A stretch of DNA of 64,000 bases from Microbotryum silenes-acaulis (lineage: Eukaryota > Basidiomycota > Microbotryomycetes > Microbotryales > Microbotryaceae). The DNA is taken from NCBI GenBank assembly GCA_003665825.1, contig QPFY01000005.1:744001-808000 (forward strand), written 5' to 3'. The notes below the pieces were generated by a model. It made no database searches, had not been told where the DNA came from, and worked only from the letters and a program-made list of their open reading frames with translations. A program made the position numbers and the translations under genes. The first letter of the stretch is position 1. Every line of letters starts with the position of its first letter. Below, piece after piece: positions 35,801 through 48,350 of this stretch.

Positions 35801-38800
35801 ACAAGGAGCTACGTCGTGCCGGTGGCCGTGTGCTCATTCGGCTCGGGAACCAAGACATTGATTTCTCGCCTGCCTTCACGTGAGTGACAATCCGCATGAG
35901 CGTCTGCTTCCTTGTTCATCTGACCAAACTGCGGTTCCTTGAATGCAGACTCTTCTTGTCGACGCGCGACCCTTCGACCGAGTTCCCCGCCGATCTTAAC
36001 TCCCGAGTGACGATGGTCAATTTCTCCGTAAGTGATCGTAGACAGGACGAAAGATTGCAGACTTCGATGACTAATATACCTCGCCCACCTGTCTCGCCAG
36101 ATCACTCGTGCGAGTCTTCAAGCCCAGTCGCTTAACCAGGTGCTGCGGGTTGAGCGGCCCGAGACGGATCGCAAGCGCTCCGACTTGCTGCGCCTGCAGG
36201 GCGAGTTCCGCGCCAGGCTGCACCACCTCGAAAAATCGCTCTTGTCCGCTCTCAACGAATCGCAAGGCAACATCCTCGATGACGACAAGTAAGTCATCTC
36301 ATTACCGGATACACTTGAGCAAAGGAAGCCCGCTGACTCTAGGAATGATCATACAGGGTCATCGAGACACTCGAAACACTCAAGCGCGAGGCGGCCGATG
36401 TCACGCGCAAGGTCGAAGAGACGGATGCGATCATGGCCGAGGTCGAGCAAGTCACGAGCGAGTACCTGCCCTTGGCGCAAGCGAGCAGCTCGATCTTCTT
36501 CATTCTCGATGAGCTCTACCTGCTCCACCACTTCTACCAATTCTCTCTGCGCTTCTACCTCGACATCTTCGACTATGTGCTCTTGCGCAATCCGTCGCTC
36601 AAGGGCGTGACCGATCCTCAGCAGCGACTCTCGATTCTCATCGGAGACTTGTTCCTGCACGTCTTCAAACGCACTTCGCGTGCTCTGCTTCACTCCGATC
36701 ACGTCGCCCTCGCCGTCCTGCTCGCGCAAGTCAAGCTGCGCAACTCGAACATCGCTTTTGACGAATACGAGTTCAGTTTCCTCCTCGAAGGTGGCGATGG
36801 CGCGCCGCCCGAGTCGGCACCGGAGGCGCGTTCGTCGCTCCTCGACTCGACTCAACAGCGTCGACTCCGATCGTTCGCCCGTCTGGCCTCTTTCAAGGAC
36901 CTGCGCGAGCATATCGAAGCCAACGAGGATGAATGGAAAGCCTTCTTTGTTTCAAGTACTCCGGAAATCGTTGTGCCGGAGATCTGGTCGGATGTGTCTC
37001 GTGAGTCCCGACAGGACATTAATGGTGCAAATGGGAGTGGCTTAGCTGACTCCCCATATCCCCCTCGATCAGCACTGGTTCTTGCCTTACGCCGAATTCT
37101 TATCGTCAAGTGCCTGCGGCCCGAACGGCTGCTGCCTGCGTTCGGGGCCTTCGTCAACCTCGTTTTCGAGCGCGACATGTTCGTCGAAGCGACTTACTCC
37201 CTCGAGAGCATGGTCTCGAACGAGGTCGATGCGGCGTCGCCCGTGTGCTTGTGCTCCGTTCCGGGCTACGATGCCAGTTACCGCGTCGACAACCTCGTCG
37301 CTACGACCAAAGTCAAGTGCGTTTCAGTTGCCATGGGATCGCAAGAAGGTTTCGCACTGGCCGACCAAGCCATCGCCGCCGCGGCTCGCACGGGCCACTG
37401 GGTCCTGCTCAAGAACGTGCATCTCGCCCCTTCGTGGCTCAGTCAACTCGAGAAGCGACTCCAGAGCTTGAATCCGAACAAGGCCTTCCGACTCTTCCTC
37501 ACCATGGAGACGAATCCGGCGATCCCGGTCAACATCCTGCGACAAGGACGAGTTCTGATGAACGAGCCCCCGCCCGGTATTCGAGCCAACATTCTCGAGT
37601 CGCTCAAGAGCATCTCGCCGGCCCGCCTATCGACTGGCCCTGCTGAGAAGACACGTCTGTACTTCTTGCTCGCTTGGTTCCACGCCGTCGTTCAAGAGCG
37701 TCTGCGCTATGCCCCGCTGGGTTGGAGTAAGGTCTACGAGTTCAACGACTCCGATCAAGAGGCGGCACTGGGAATGATCGACTCATGGCTTTCGGCCACC
37801 GCCAAGGGTCGCGCCAACGTTGACCCCGCTCTCATCCCGTGGGACGCAATCCGCAGCCTAATGCGCGAGTCCGTCTACGGTGGTAAGATCGACACCGAGT
37901 TCGACCAGATCCTGCTTGACAGCTTCGTTTCGTTCCTCTTCTCGCCGAGGGCTTACGACGTCAACTTCGAACTCGTGCCGAGCGGGCCTGGCGAAGCCGG
38001 CCTCGTCATGCCTGATGCGACTCGATTGGAGCAGTTTGTATCGTGGGCGAGCAGCTTGCCCGAGCAGGAGCCCCCCTCGTACCTCTCGCTGCCGCCTTCG
38101 GCCGAAAAGGTCATCGCGGTCGCTCAAGGGAAAGCCCTTCTTGCTCGACTGCTAAAGATGCGTTCGCTCGACGACGACGACGAAACGGTCGCTGTAGACG
38201 TCAAGAAAACCGCCGGCTCCGTGTCGCAGCCGGCATGGATGCGAGCCCTTCGAGACTCGTGCGCCGAATGGCTCGAGCTTTTGCCTAAGGTGAGCTATCT
38301 CGTCGCATTCAACTACTTCATTCGCTCTTACTGACATTTGAAGCGTTTACAGACTTCGGTGGCCCTCGCAGACCGCAATGTCGACTCGGTTCACGATCCA
38401 TTGGCTCGCTTCTTCGACCGCGAATGCGCCTTGGGCAAGAGTCTGCTCGCGAAGATCCGCCAAGACTTGACCATGATCATCCGCGTGTGCGATGGCGAGC
38501 AGAAGCAAACGAACGACATCCGATCGTTGCTGCAAGACTTGACGAAGGGAAGCGTGCCATCGCCCTGGCGCCGATACCGCTGTCGCGATCTGGCTGCCGG
38601 AGCTTGGATCGCAGACTTCGTTCAACGCCTCGCTCAACTCGCACGGATCGTGGAATCCGGCGGTAAACTCGGCTCGGCTCCGACTTCCCTTGGATTGTTG
38701 TTCCATCCGCATGGCTTCGTTACGGCCTCTCGCCAAGCAATCGCGCATGCAACGCACACCTCACTCGAGCAATTGAGTCTCCAACTCGACCTCGAGGAGA

Positions 38801-39174
38801 CCGGCGCGCCCAGAGCGTACACCGTCGAAGGTGAGTCGATGGTGCTTGTGGGACTCGGAAGTGTTTCAAATCGCCTTGACTGATTTCTATCCTCCCCATT
38901 TTCAGGCCTCGCGCTCATTGGTGCCGAGTGGACGTCCTCACGCCTCGTGCTCAACGATGGATCGACGACACGCCTTGCGCCATCACAAATTCGGTGGACG
39001 AAGGCCGAGGATGCCTCTGCTGTCTCGAAGAAGGGCTCGAATGTCGTGGGTATTCCCTGCTGGCTCGATGGCTCTCGCTCCGACGCGCTCTTCACCGTTC
39101 AACTTGACGCCGGTTCGACCGATCCTAGCGCCCTCAGTCAACGCGGAGTTTGCATCGTTGCGGCTCTGTACTAG
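23890..39174 (+). CDS. DYN1: Cytoplasmic dynein heavy chain
   Basis: Minus-end microtubule motor for nuclear positioning and endosome transport. Sixteen exons: 23890-24205, 24316-24765, 24840-25241, 25310-25436, 25509-26002, 26070-28987, 29067-30693, 30767-31643, 31716-33609, 33679-35879, 35949-36027, 36101-36288, 36357-37000, 37073-38289, 38353-38830 and 38906-39174; 4726 aa, at the long end for fungi. All phases close. The tail (about 1-1500) carries the dimerisation and linker regions. P-loops: AAA1 GPAGTGKT (2006) with Walker [13 protein letters not shown]2 GPSATGKT (2311), AAA3 GPPGSGKT (2687) and AAA4 GVSGSGKT (3029). The stalk coiled coil begins near 3292, and the microtubule-binding domain includes [18 protein letters not shown] (about 3404). 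AAA5, AAA6 and the C-terminal domain follow. Introns are 63-110 nt. The intron at 33610-33678 splits the AAA4 P-loop between Lys and Thr; the intron at 37001-37072 is in frame and stop-free. Confidence 0.97.
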
Positions 39175-40369
39175 AGTTACGCTAGTCTTTCTTATGTTTA
39201 TTCCATTATTTCAGTAATTTTGAGTCTCTCCCTTTTTCTCAGTTAGTTTTTTCACCCAGCACATGCAATTTCGATCTTTCGGTCCGGTCACTCTAACGTA
39301 ACGGCTACGAATATGGCAATCATTTCTTGCTGTCCGAGATGGTCTTGGCCTGTGCATGCAGTGACTTTCAAAGCATTAGCACATGTGTGTACTTGGATAG
39401 GAGTAGTAATAGCTCACATTCATTGTGGGAAGTCCCGGGACAGACTTGGGAAGTCCAGGGACATGCTTAGGGAGTCCAGGGACGGTACCGGTCTTCGTCG
39501 GAGAGACTTCGACTTTCTTAACTTTTGCTTGACCATTGGTGCCTTGAATCAGCGACGAGCTCGAGCGACGAACTTGTTCCAGACCTGTATCCGTCGAATG
39601 AACCTTCAGCTTCGTTGAACAAACCTTAAGATGTTGAAAGCTTACCATACTCGATATCCTGCACACACATCAAGCGGGCCAAACCTCGTAAGCTGGTGGC
39701 CCCTGTCGCTCGGTGCCGTGACTGACAGCGACCTCACCTCCATGTAGTCTTTCTTGGCCCATTTGGGAGCCTCGCTGGAGAAACCCTCGTCTATGATCGG
39801 GTTTTATTGCATACTTTGGTTGAACAGGGTAGGGCTTCGCCTCAGCAAGCTGGGCCTAAGGCGCGACTCACCCTCCATTTCATCGCCGACAGCGTAGGCT
39901 GTTTTCTGCGTGCGGCCCCTGTGATGTGATGAACGAGGACGTTAGCAAGCAAGTCATTCGCCTGAGAGGAAAACAGTTGAGTTTCCCCACATCTCAGCTG
40001 GATGACTTGAATACCAATAAATCGACGACTAGAACGACAGAGAGCGCACAGAAAGCGGCTACAAGAAAGAGGGCCCTGTGCGGCAGCTGATCGTTGTCAT
40101 GAGGGCTCCACGGTGCAACGGGCAAATACAATAGCCAAAAGTAGCGCAAAGAGCCCATTCCAGCCTACTGCTCTCGGTCTGCGTTCCGGCTAACGAGGGA
40201 CCGGGCGTGGGGGCTAAGCAGGTGACCCCTATCTCTCGACACTCTTTCAAAGCGAAAGGGGTGTCGAAGTAAGAAATGTAGGGGTATGATGAATATAAAC
40301 ATGCCCACACACCAGAAAATGCGGGAATACTACTCCAAAAATGCAAAATGTAAGCCATCCTTCAAAGCA
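39175..40369. other. Convergent intergenic region, no gene seen
   Basis: Lies between the 3' ends of dynein (+) and the Myb gene (-). Only short shadow frames. Contains an imperfect tandem repeat at 39427-39486. Both terminators are presumably here but no motif was decisive. Confidence 0.4.
39427..39486. repeat. Imperfect ~21-bp tandem repeat, three units
   Basis: Three successive units built on GGGAAGTCC(C/A)GGGACA, the third shortened to GGGAGTCCAGGGACG, in the dynein 3' flank. Confidence 0.75.
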
Positions 40370-43143
40370 TCATGCCAATTCATCTTCATCTTCCTCCTCG
40401 TCTTTCTCGGACTCAGACTCAGATTCGGTGTCATCGTCACTCGAATCGACGAAGGCTTGACTCAGAGGTTGTTTCTTAGAAGGGGTCCGCCTAGGCTTTT
40501 TGGTGTTCGCCTTGATCCTTGACTTTGCGGCGATCCCTTCCTTCGTCTTGAGCCATTCTCTGTGGCGGAGGTGGACTCCTGGCTCGGGGTAGCGGTTGAG
40601 CAACCACTTGAGCTTGTCTGCACGGTGAGGAGGAAAGTTCAGGGGGGATGAGTCACAAGTGACTGTAAAGATACGAACTAGAGTATCGACTAACCCGCAT
40701 ACGAGTAATCCTTTCTATCATCCTCCTTTTTCAGTGCCTTCAATGCCCGCTTGAGCAATCGGGTCCATCTATCATGCAACGTCTTTGCACTGTGATGCTT
40801 GAGCGTCGGGTCGTCAAAATCCCACGACTGGATCTCACTCTCGTCCTTGACTTTGAGATCTTTGAGGCTGTTCGTAAAAATCTCAATCATTGGCACCTTT
40901 GTGGGTTCACAGTGTTAATGGATGCGGTTGGACTTACGCGTGGACGAGGTTGGATCGATGTTCAGGGAGGGTGAGGCGCCTTTCCAGCTTGGGAGAGGCA
41001 TTGAGCAGAGCAACGGCGTCATGCCTAGTCAGATGTACAAGCGAGATATTAGCATGGCTGTAAAAATCTCGCCAGATATTCCGGTGAACTGACCACTTGT
41101 TCCTGCACTGCGCCGGCGTGCGTTGCCCGACGATCTTGGCCACCACGGACCAATTGTTCGAGCCATGCTTTGCAACGGCTTGTCGTAGACGGTCAGTCTC
41201 GTTGTCCGTCCAAGCTCCCGTCTTACGTTCGCTCTTCATCAAAAGTTGCTTCTGGTACCGATCTTGACAGTCGAAAGCCGCACGTCCGACCTCATCGCCA
41301 ACCTGTTGCCAATTCGAACCATGTTCCTGATACGCGCGCCGCAGCGCCGCGTCTTGTTCCTCCGTCCAAGGACCCGCTCGCGCAAGAGGGTTGTACTTCC
41401 TCTTGACGTAGTTATAGATCGAAAGAAGGGAACGTCGATCGACCGATGCGGCGATCTCGGGCCAGAATTCTTCGTGGCCTTCGAGGAGTTCCCTGATGTT
41501 GACGTCGGTTTGTTTCTTGTTCCTAGGGGTGGTGATGATGATGATCATCTCGGCCTCGGTCAAGCCATGCGCAGACCGGTACTTTTCAACGGCTTGACGA
41601 ATCTGCTCTTCCTCGGTACGGGTGAAACGACCCGAGTTGTACCAGAACCCTGTAGCATGTCAAGGCGCATGAGCGAAACCCCACCAGTAATGCCGAACAT
41701 GCGTTCAACTCGCCAGGATTCGCCTTCTTGACAAGCTCAAGCTGCGGGGCCGTCAACCATTTCGATCGAAGCAGCTCCATGGGCTCCATGCCCTCAAAAG
41801 CAGCAATACTAGCCTCCTTGTCATCGCCATCGCGTCCTGGTGAGGACCTTGGGACGGCCTTCTGCTTGCCCTTGTCTTTCTGCACCTTGCGTCCCTCCTC
41901 ACCGCCGGTCGGAGTCGATTTCGGTGCCTTGTCGGATGTTGCGGCCTTGGCTTTGGAGTTGGACTTGGGACGCGCGACCATGAGGCTTTGGATGAGGGTT
42001 TCGACGTCAATATCGGCATCGCTATCTGAGCCGTCAACGTCGACCTCATGTGCCTTGCGTGCTTTGGCGGGAGCTGCAGCTTGTTTCGATGTTGTAGCTT
42101 CCTGACTCGTCCCCTTTTTCTTGGAGCGAGAAGAATTCGGTCGAGTCTCGGACGCTGTGGTGACCGATGCTCTCGACCTGCCTGCGGTTTCGCTCGGGTT
42201 CTCTTCGACGGCTTTGGCGATCCCCTTGCCCTTCTTCTTCGTCTGCTCGCCGTCCTTCTTGCTTTGCTTATCGACGGAAGATTCCTCTTCAATGGCATCT
42301 TCCTCTAGTTGTTGTTGCTGATCCGCCTCTTGCAAAGCTTGACGAGTCTGCGGCTCAGCCGCCGCGACGCGCTTTCGTTCCTTCTCGGCCTTTTTCAACG
42401 CCTTCTTCCTCGCTTTGGGATCGTCATCGTCTTCTTCAGCTGGTGCGTCTTCAATGGCCTCCGAAAAAGTACTTTCGGCAGTTTTGCCACTCTTCTTGTC
42501 CTTCTTGCGACGCTTGGACTCGCTCTCCTCCGTTTGATGCTCCTCATTGACATCACGGTCGAGGTCCATCCCGTTCGACTCCGCGTTCGCACTAGTCGTC
42601 GGCTGGTTAGCCAAGGAACTGATTGAGTCAATCATCTGCATACTTTTTGGAATGAAGAGCTGCCGGTCGGACTCACGTCTGGTGCAGCAGCATGAGGCTC
42701 CTCCCGAACTTTGTCCTTGTGAGCTCGGTTGACGTCGTTGCTCGTACGACCGACGGGTTCTTGTTCGTCCTCTGGTTGATCGATACCCTCCTACGATGAG
42801 TATGAGGATCATTAGTCATAGCACTCGCATCATCCACACCACCAACGCCCATTTCGAGCCCCGAACTGACCTCCCCCCTCTTCCTCTTCTTGCCCTTGTC
42901 CTCCTTCATCTTGTTCCCCTCCTTCCCGACCTCAACATCCATAATCCCCTGCCCATCCTTCATCGTATCCTCCCTTATCATCGACCCCGATTCCGACGCG
43001 CCAGCAACATCGTCAACCTGCCCGTCCTCCGGGTCTCGTCGTTGAAGCTTCTTCAACCGCTTCATCTCCTTCTTCGATGCCTTGCTCGACATCTCCGGAC
43101 TCGAGTCCGTCGGAAGGGAGTGTTTGGCCTTACCTTTGGCCAT
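40370..43143 (-). CDS. Myb/SANT DNA-binding protein, Reb1/TTF1-like
   Basis: Probable nucleolar DNA-binding factor of the Reb1/Nsi1/TTF1 group (rDNA transcription termination or replication fork barrier). Seven exons: 43143-42871, 42790-42677, 42602-41714, 41649-41094, 41024-40938, 40867-40695 and 40617-40370; 779 aa. The N-terminal 420 residues are Lys/Glu/Ser-rich with many NLS-like clusters. The DNA-binding half has a FWYNSGRFTRTEEEQI segment (about 427), then Myb repeats at about 518-562 (GPWTEEQDAALRRAY) and 572-612 (GAWTDNETDRLRQAV), ending CRNKW. A third divergent region (WDFDDPTLKHHSAKTLHDRW) follows, and the tail is acidic. The 41025-41093 intron is in frame and removes residues that would break the CRNKW repeat. 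The 41650-41713 intron uses a GC donor. For exon 3 an ATG-containing alternative acceptor at 42636 would leave a 41-nt intron, so 42602 is preferred. Confidence 0.85.
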
Positions 43144-43485
43144 GATGGAGCAGGGAGGGGTGAAGCTCTTGGGCTTGGGTGGAAGGGCGAGGTTGAAAGT
43201 GAAAGAGAGGAGGGACGGGACAAGCGCGTTGGTTGATCGCTTTGATTGGGCGATTGGGCAATTTCGCGACGCGCCTCATCACGTGATCGTCGGTTCGAGT
43301 GTAGAGCCGGCAGTGACTTGACTCTCCCAGGCCACAAAAAGAGTACACCACTTTGATGGATAACAAAAAGAAAAAGAACGACCCTATATTGCGATGAACT
43401 TTTTTCCGAAGAACAATCTCGTCCAACACCTGCTGCCCAGCGTTCTTCATGCCGTCTCTTCTCTCTCCCAATCTTCGTTTTGCGT

Positions 43486-45460
43486 CTAAGCCAACCCAGC
43501 CTTGACCATAGCCTATTTCGCACCCAACATACCCCCCCTCAAAAAAAAGCGTCAGTACCAATCCAAATTCTGCCCACCACCAACCGAGCTCCCGATTCAG
43601 TCGTAACTTACCTCCTTGAGCAAAGCGCCCAACTTGGCCGGCGAATCGGTGACGATCACGCCGGCCTGTTCCAGCGCCTTGACCTTGTCTTCGGCACCAC
43701 CTTTGCCACCGGAGATGATCGCGCCGGCGTGGCCCTGAAGCAGTAACGTTTGGAGAGGAGGTCAGTTCGGTGGCCTGGTGGGGTTAGAGGCTATTCGCGA
43801 CCGAGGCACTTGCCATACGACGACCCGGGGGAGCGGTTCGGCCACTGTAGAGAGTCGAATACAAAACAACGCGTCAGCATCCTATATTCCATACTGTGTG
43901 GGTGAACAAAGGGGAGGACGTACGCGATGAATCCAACGACGGGCTTCTTCTCGACGTTGTACTTTTGCAGGTACTCGGCCGCCTCCTCCTCCATCGTGCC
44001 ACCGATCTCACCGATCAAGACAATACCTGAAAGTCACCCCCGATCAGCAGTCAGCTACATGCACCCTCACCGCCATCTTCGCTCTCCTCCTCCAAGGACC
44101 GAACCCCAACGCACCTTTTGTCGCCTTATCCTCCATAAACACCTTGAGCACATCGATATGCTGCGAGCCTGGGAAAGGATCACCTCCAATACCGACGCAG
44201 AGGGATTGGCCCAAACCGACTTTGGTCGTTTGGTCGACGGCTTCATAGGTGAGCGTTCCCGAACGCGAGACGACACCTGGGAGATGGACGCGGGAGTAGG
44301 CGGCAAGCTTTTGTCAGCGAACTTGATCCGGAACCAGGATCGCGGCTTATTTTCCCCCTGACTCACCGACTGATCCAGCCTTGAAGATGTTTCCTGATGA
44401 TGAGAAACCACAAGATGCACAAACGAACGATCAACACCTCCGAGCTGCGTCCCTCTCACCGAAAAGCCAGCCAACCCACCAGGCATGATTCCAATCTTGC
44501 AACCGCCATTCACACCAGGTGCAATGATACCCGGGCAATTAGGTCCCACCAAACGGGACTTGGTCTGACGACGCAACACCTGGGCCACGCGAACCTCATC
44601 GGATTGCGGGATCCCTTCGGTGATGCAGACGATGAGAGGGATTTCGGCTTCGATCGCTTCGATGATGGCGTCCGCGGCGAAGGGGGGAGGGACGTAGATC
44701 ACCGTCGCGTGAGGTTTGGTTTGGTCGTTGGCCTGCGACGAGGGTGGGATCAAGTTACTGGATCAGCGTTCGGGGATCACCTCAGCCGGGGTTTGATCCC
44801 TCAACGGACCTCTCGAACGGAACCAAAGACGGGCAAGCCGAGGTGTTCTGTTCCAGCCTTCTTGGGGCTGACACCGCCGACGATTTTTGTACCAAACTGC
44901 AGCGCTTCACGGCAATGGAACGTGGCCTGATTCGGAGATGTGTACGGGAGTGGCAGAGTGGCGGAGGATGTAGGGATGGGGGACGGCACGTTTCAGGTTA
45001 GCTTTCCTTCTTGAGTTGCGGGGGTCTTCGAGAATAGGTCGTAGAACGTACCGTCTTGCCGCTGTACGATAACGGGAAAGATCACAATCCTCAGCTTTCT
45101 GGACTGCCTCCTCACAGAAGAAGCACCACGCGGCGGAGAGGGAGAGAGAGACACGAGGACCACGGAATGGACCACCCTCACGTAGTGTCTCACCGCTCTC
45201 CCCGCGGACAACACGCCGCAGAGTGACTCACGTGAATCCCTGGCAAATGACCTTGGAATCCTCGGTGATGCGCAAGTGGGGGATGGTCTGGTTGTACAGC
45301 TCGAGCGACGACGCGACCGCGCGCGAGGTGCTGAACGCTCGGCGAGACGCTGCAGGAGAACCGGTAGGACGTGGTCAGTGGTCTGTAGGGTGAATGAGCT
45401 CTTCGAGTCCTTTCGTTGAAACGCACCTTGACGCAAAGGAGCAGCAGCGACGGAGAACAT
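43486..45460 (-). CDS. LSC1: Succinate-CoA ligase alpha subunit (mitochondrial)
   Basis: TCA-cycle enzyme converting succinyl-CoA to succinate with NTP formation; the alpha subunit carries the CoA site and the phosphohistidine. Eleven exons: 45460-45427, 45349-45232, 45061-45052, 44926-44810, 44732-44480, 44393-44367, 44276-44115, 44026-43924, 43844-43814, 43734-43612 and 43512-43486; 334 aa, the normal length. A mitochondrial presequence ([11 protein letters not shown], then [10 protein letters not shown]) is followed by VICQGFTGKT, NPKKAG-type [16 protein letters not shown] and [12 protein letters not shown]. Next come [16 protein letters not shown] [29 protein letters not shown] and the phosphohistidine loop [12 protein letters not shown]. 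Exon 3 is only 10 nt and encodes the GKT of the CoA loop. The intron at 43735-43813 has a GCAAGT donor. Confidence 0.95.
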
Positions 45461-45779
45461 GGTGGTGGTGCTTGGCGGGAAGAGCGAAGGACCGTGGGGG
45501 GAAACGGAGCGCGCCGTGAGGCCGTGAGCAGCCGTGCGGCGCAAGTCGGAAAGTCCCGCACCGCGCCAGAGCTCGACCCCCTTTTCTTGGCCGGGAAGTA
45601 TTACGCGCCGTGCACCTCGGTCCGGTCGAGGCCAGGAAGACACGTGTCGAAGTGGACGAATTTCAGTCATCTATCCCAGAGACCATCTCGAGTGGAGGCA
45701 AACATGTCGACTTGGTGTTAACGCAAAAGATTTACAACAAACCAACTCCAAACGCCGAACAAAAGCCACAAGCCCCCCC

Positions 45780-47362
45780 TCACAGATCCATCGCGTCCGC
45801 GTCCCTCCCCTCCGCGCCCTCGCCTTGCTCCCTCAGCAAATCATGAAACGACCACTTGGGATAATCCACGTTCCGCTCATTCAACAAGGTCTCCCCCCAG
45901 ACCAACATCTTCATCAACCCCGGCAGTTTAGGATCCTTACTATGAGATTGACTGGTTAGGATCGCTGCGTTAAGTTCGCTGGCTGTTTCGAGGCGTCGGG
46001 ATTGGTCCAGCAGGGACGAGATACTGGAGGGCATGGCGATGGAGGTATCTTCGGTCGTGAGGCCTGATCCTTCCCCTCCTGCACCACTCTTGTGACTCTT
46101 CTTTCCAGCACCGCCGCTCGAAGCGCGAGGAGCGGATGCAGCCGGAGCCGAATTCGTGGAAGGCTCCGTCGCAGCGAGCAGGGAAGGCATCTCGAAGGCC
46201 AGCAACGCCATGGTCCGTTCGAGCTCTTTGAGGAACTGCGGTGATTCCTCACCTCGAGGTGCGAGTTCGGATTGGGCAAAGGTGAGCGCCTCCTCGATCT
46301 CGCCTTGTCGGATCAACTCGATCAGCTGCAGTTGCAGTAGGTGGAAGTGCAGCGCAGGGTTCGTGTCGAGGAGCTGAGAAGAACCCGTACGGTACGAGTA
46401 GGGACAATCCCAAGTCAGCACTCGTGTTCTCAAGCAAGCAGAGCGATCCGTTGTGGTGCCGGTGGGGTGAACAGCAATCGAGTGAGCTCATTGTTGACGT
46501 TTTGGTTTGGTTGTCCTATTATCATCCTCGAGCGTGATCCGAGGGTCATTACAACCTGCGGACCTACTCTGAGAGTGGTGCATAGTACAGTATAATCTTT
46601 GCTCGACGACGAATCTGGTGGTGGGCCCCGCCCTCCGCGACGGAACGGGAACAGGAAAAAGGGGAATCGGAGCTCACCTCTGGATCCAAGTTGTTGACCA
46701 ACTCGGTCGCTTCTCTCACATCGCCCCTCTGCACGGCACGACGTATCTCCATGCGCGATTCGATACTGTCGAGGTCGATCGGAGGGGAGATGTTGGCCTC
46801 GCGAGAAAAGTGCGCGGCCGCATCGAGGTACCCTTCGGTGAAGAGGTAGTCGGAAATGATCGAGTTGAGATCACTGAGAAACGGTTCGTGAAGCGGTACA
46901 TGAGGCAAAAGGGGATGCTACAGGGTCAGTGCGTGAACGCTGAGGTCAAGACCACCGGCGGGGCCAGTCCAGGTTGCGAAGGAGGCAGCCGTGCGGCGCG
47001 AGGGTCGAGTCGGTGATCAGAGGTGTGTTATGTATAGTTTCCTCGTGGACGTGTAATTAGCACGCTAGGAGAGATTCCCACAGAAGTTCTCATCATGCCA
47101 AAGACAAGCGTCGGTAGTCGGGGCCATGGAGCGAGTCGAGGAGGGGTGTGGGAGGAAGTTCTTTTCGTTTGCGAGAGGAAAGGAAGGAACTCACTCTTTG
47201 GAAACGTCGAAGGCGGCGAGACGGTTGTTCCATTCTTCAAGAGTGGTGGCGGGCCTTTTCGAGCTCGAGGAAGAAGCCTGTCGAGGGGTCACAGAGTGGA
47301 TGCGTTGGATGCGCCGTCATGGACGAGGTATGGACGGGGTGCCCGGAGCGAGTACTGACCAT
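45780..47362 (-). CDS. GID8: GID/CTLH E3 ligase subunit Gid8
   Basis: Scaffold subunit of the GID/CTLH ubiquitin ligase, which targets gluconeogenic enzymes in yeast. Four exons: 47362-47360 (the start codon alone), 47277-47195, 46873-46678 and 46373-45780; 291 aa. Early residues include [17 protein letters not shown], followed by the LisH motif [20 protein letters not shown] and the CTLH region ([19 protein letters not shown]). [20 protein letters not shown] then leads into the CRA domain with a Ser/Ala/Gly-rich insert before the final helices ([19 protein letters not shown]). Introns of 321 and 304 nt are long for this window. The single-codon first exon is inferred from ATG directly on a GTCAGT donor, with no in-frame ATG in exon 2. 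Confidence 0.88.
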
Positions 47363-48350
47363 GGCCGGAGACCAAGGGCGCGGGCAGCGGGCGCGCGCCA
47401 GGCAACTCGATGGCGCTCAGCACGGGCGGGCGAACGACCGGCGAGCACGGACCTGGTGGAGGGAGTGTCGACCTTGCACCTACCACGACAAAGTACGCGA
47501 CTTTGAGAATCGGATATGCACGACTTGAACGTGCAAAGTAACGCTCTGTAGATACGGTCCAATGAGCTCGATGAACCGGTCGATGACGAGTGCTAGTGCG
47601 TGTGCGTGTGGAACGGATGATGCGCCGTTGCGTAGGTGGTGCAATCCCAATTCGGAGACAAGAGGAATCGAGCCGGACGATCAGAAGCGATTCAGCTAAG
47701 AGGTGGTGTCTCGAGAGCGGAGGTTGGTGCAATGGAAAGAGTCGGCCAATGCGAGGTGGTGGTCGAAGCGAGTGGGGCGGCACGCCTGCCAGCGCCTGCA
47801 CGCGTTGCACCGACCGATGGACGGACGGCGGCCAATCTCACGCCTCACTGCTCGAAATGCACTACGTCAACGTGTCCCTTTTACTTTTCATTCACTTTCA
47901 GCCACTTTCTGTAGTCTGTGAGCTAACCAGAAATCATAACGGTGCTTCAACTTGTTCTGCATTTGATCGGAAAACTGATCCTTGGTCTAAGTCGAAGACC
48001 CGACTCGATGGGGTAATAGCCTGCCGCGCCTTCTGCCCGCCGACACTACTGCAACTTCCTGGCATGTGTTTCTTGCCTAGCGAAGCTGTATCTGGAAGGT
48101 TTTGTTCATACTGATCTGATCAACATGGGGCGTCTGCGCGCCGATGATCTGCCCAAGTGTGATTTGTCCCGGCATTACTCAAGCGCAGACTCTTTCCAAA
48201 TTGTGCTAGTCTGTGCTAGTTGTTCAGGAGGCCTCAGCGCGGGAGCACGGCCCCTCTTTCTCGGGATCACCGCGCGCTTAGTTCGAGGATCGTCGCTTTT
48301 CTCTTGGGGAGCAGCACTATCATCAGCACCGTCACTGATTATTGGATGAT
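47363..48350. other. Divergent intergenic region, no gene seen
   Basis: About 1 kb between Gid8 (-) and the patatin-like gene (+). Shadow frames only. Presumably both promoters plus 5' UTRs. Confidence 0.4.

Noticed and set aside
42636..42676. A 41-nt intron in the Myb gene using the acceptor before ATGATTGACTC
   Set aside because: Shorter than every other intron here; the acceptor at 42603 gives 74 nt and the same frame.
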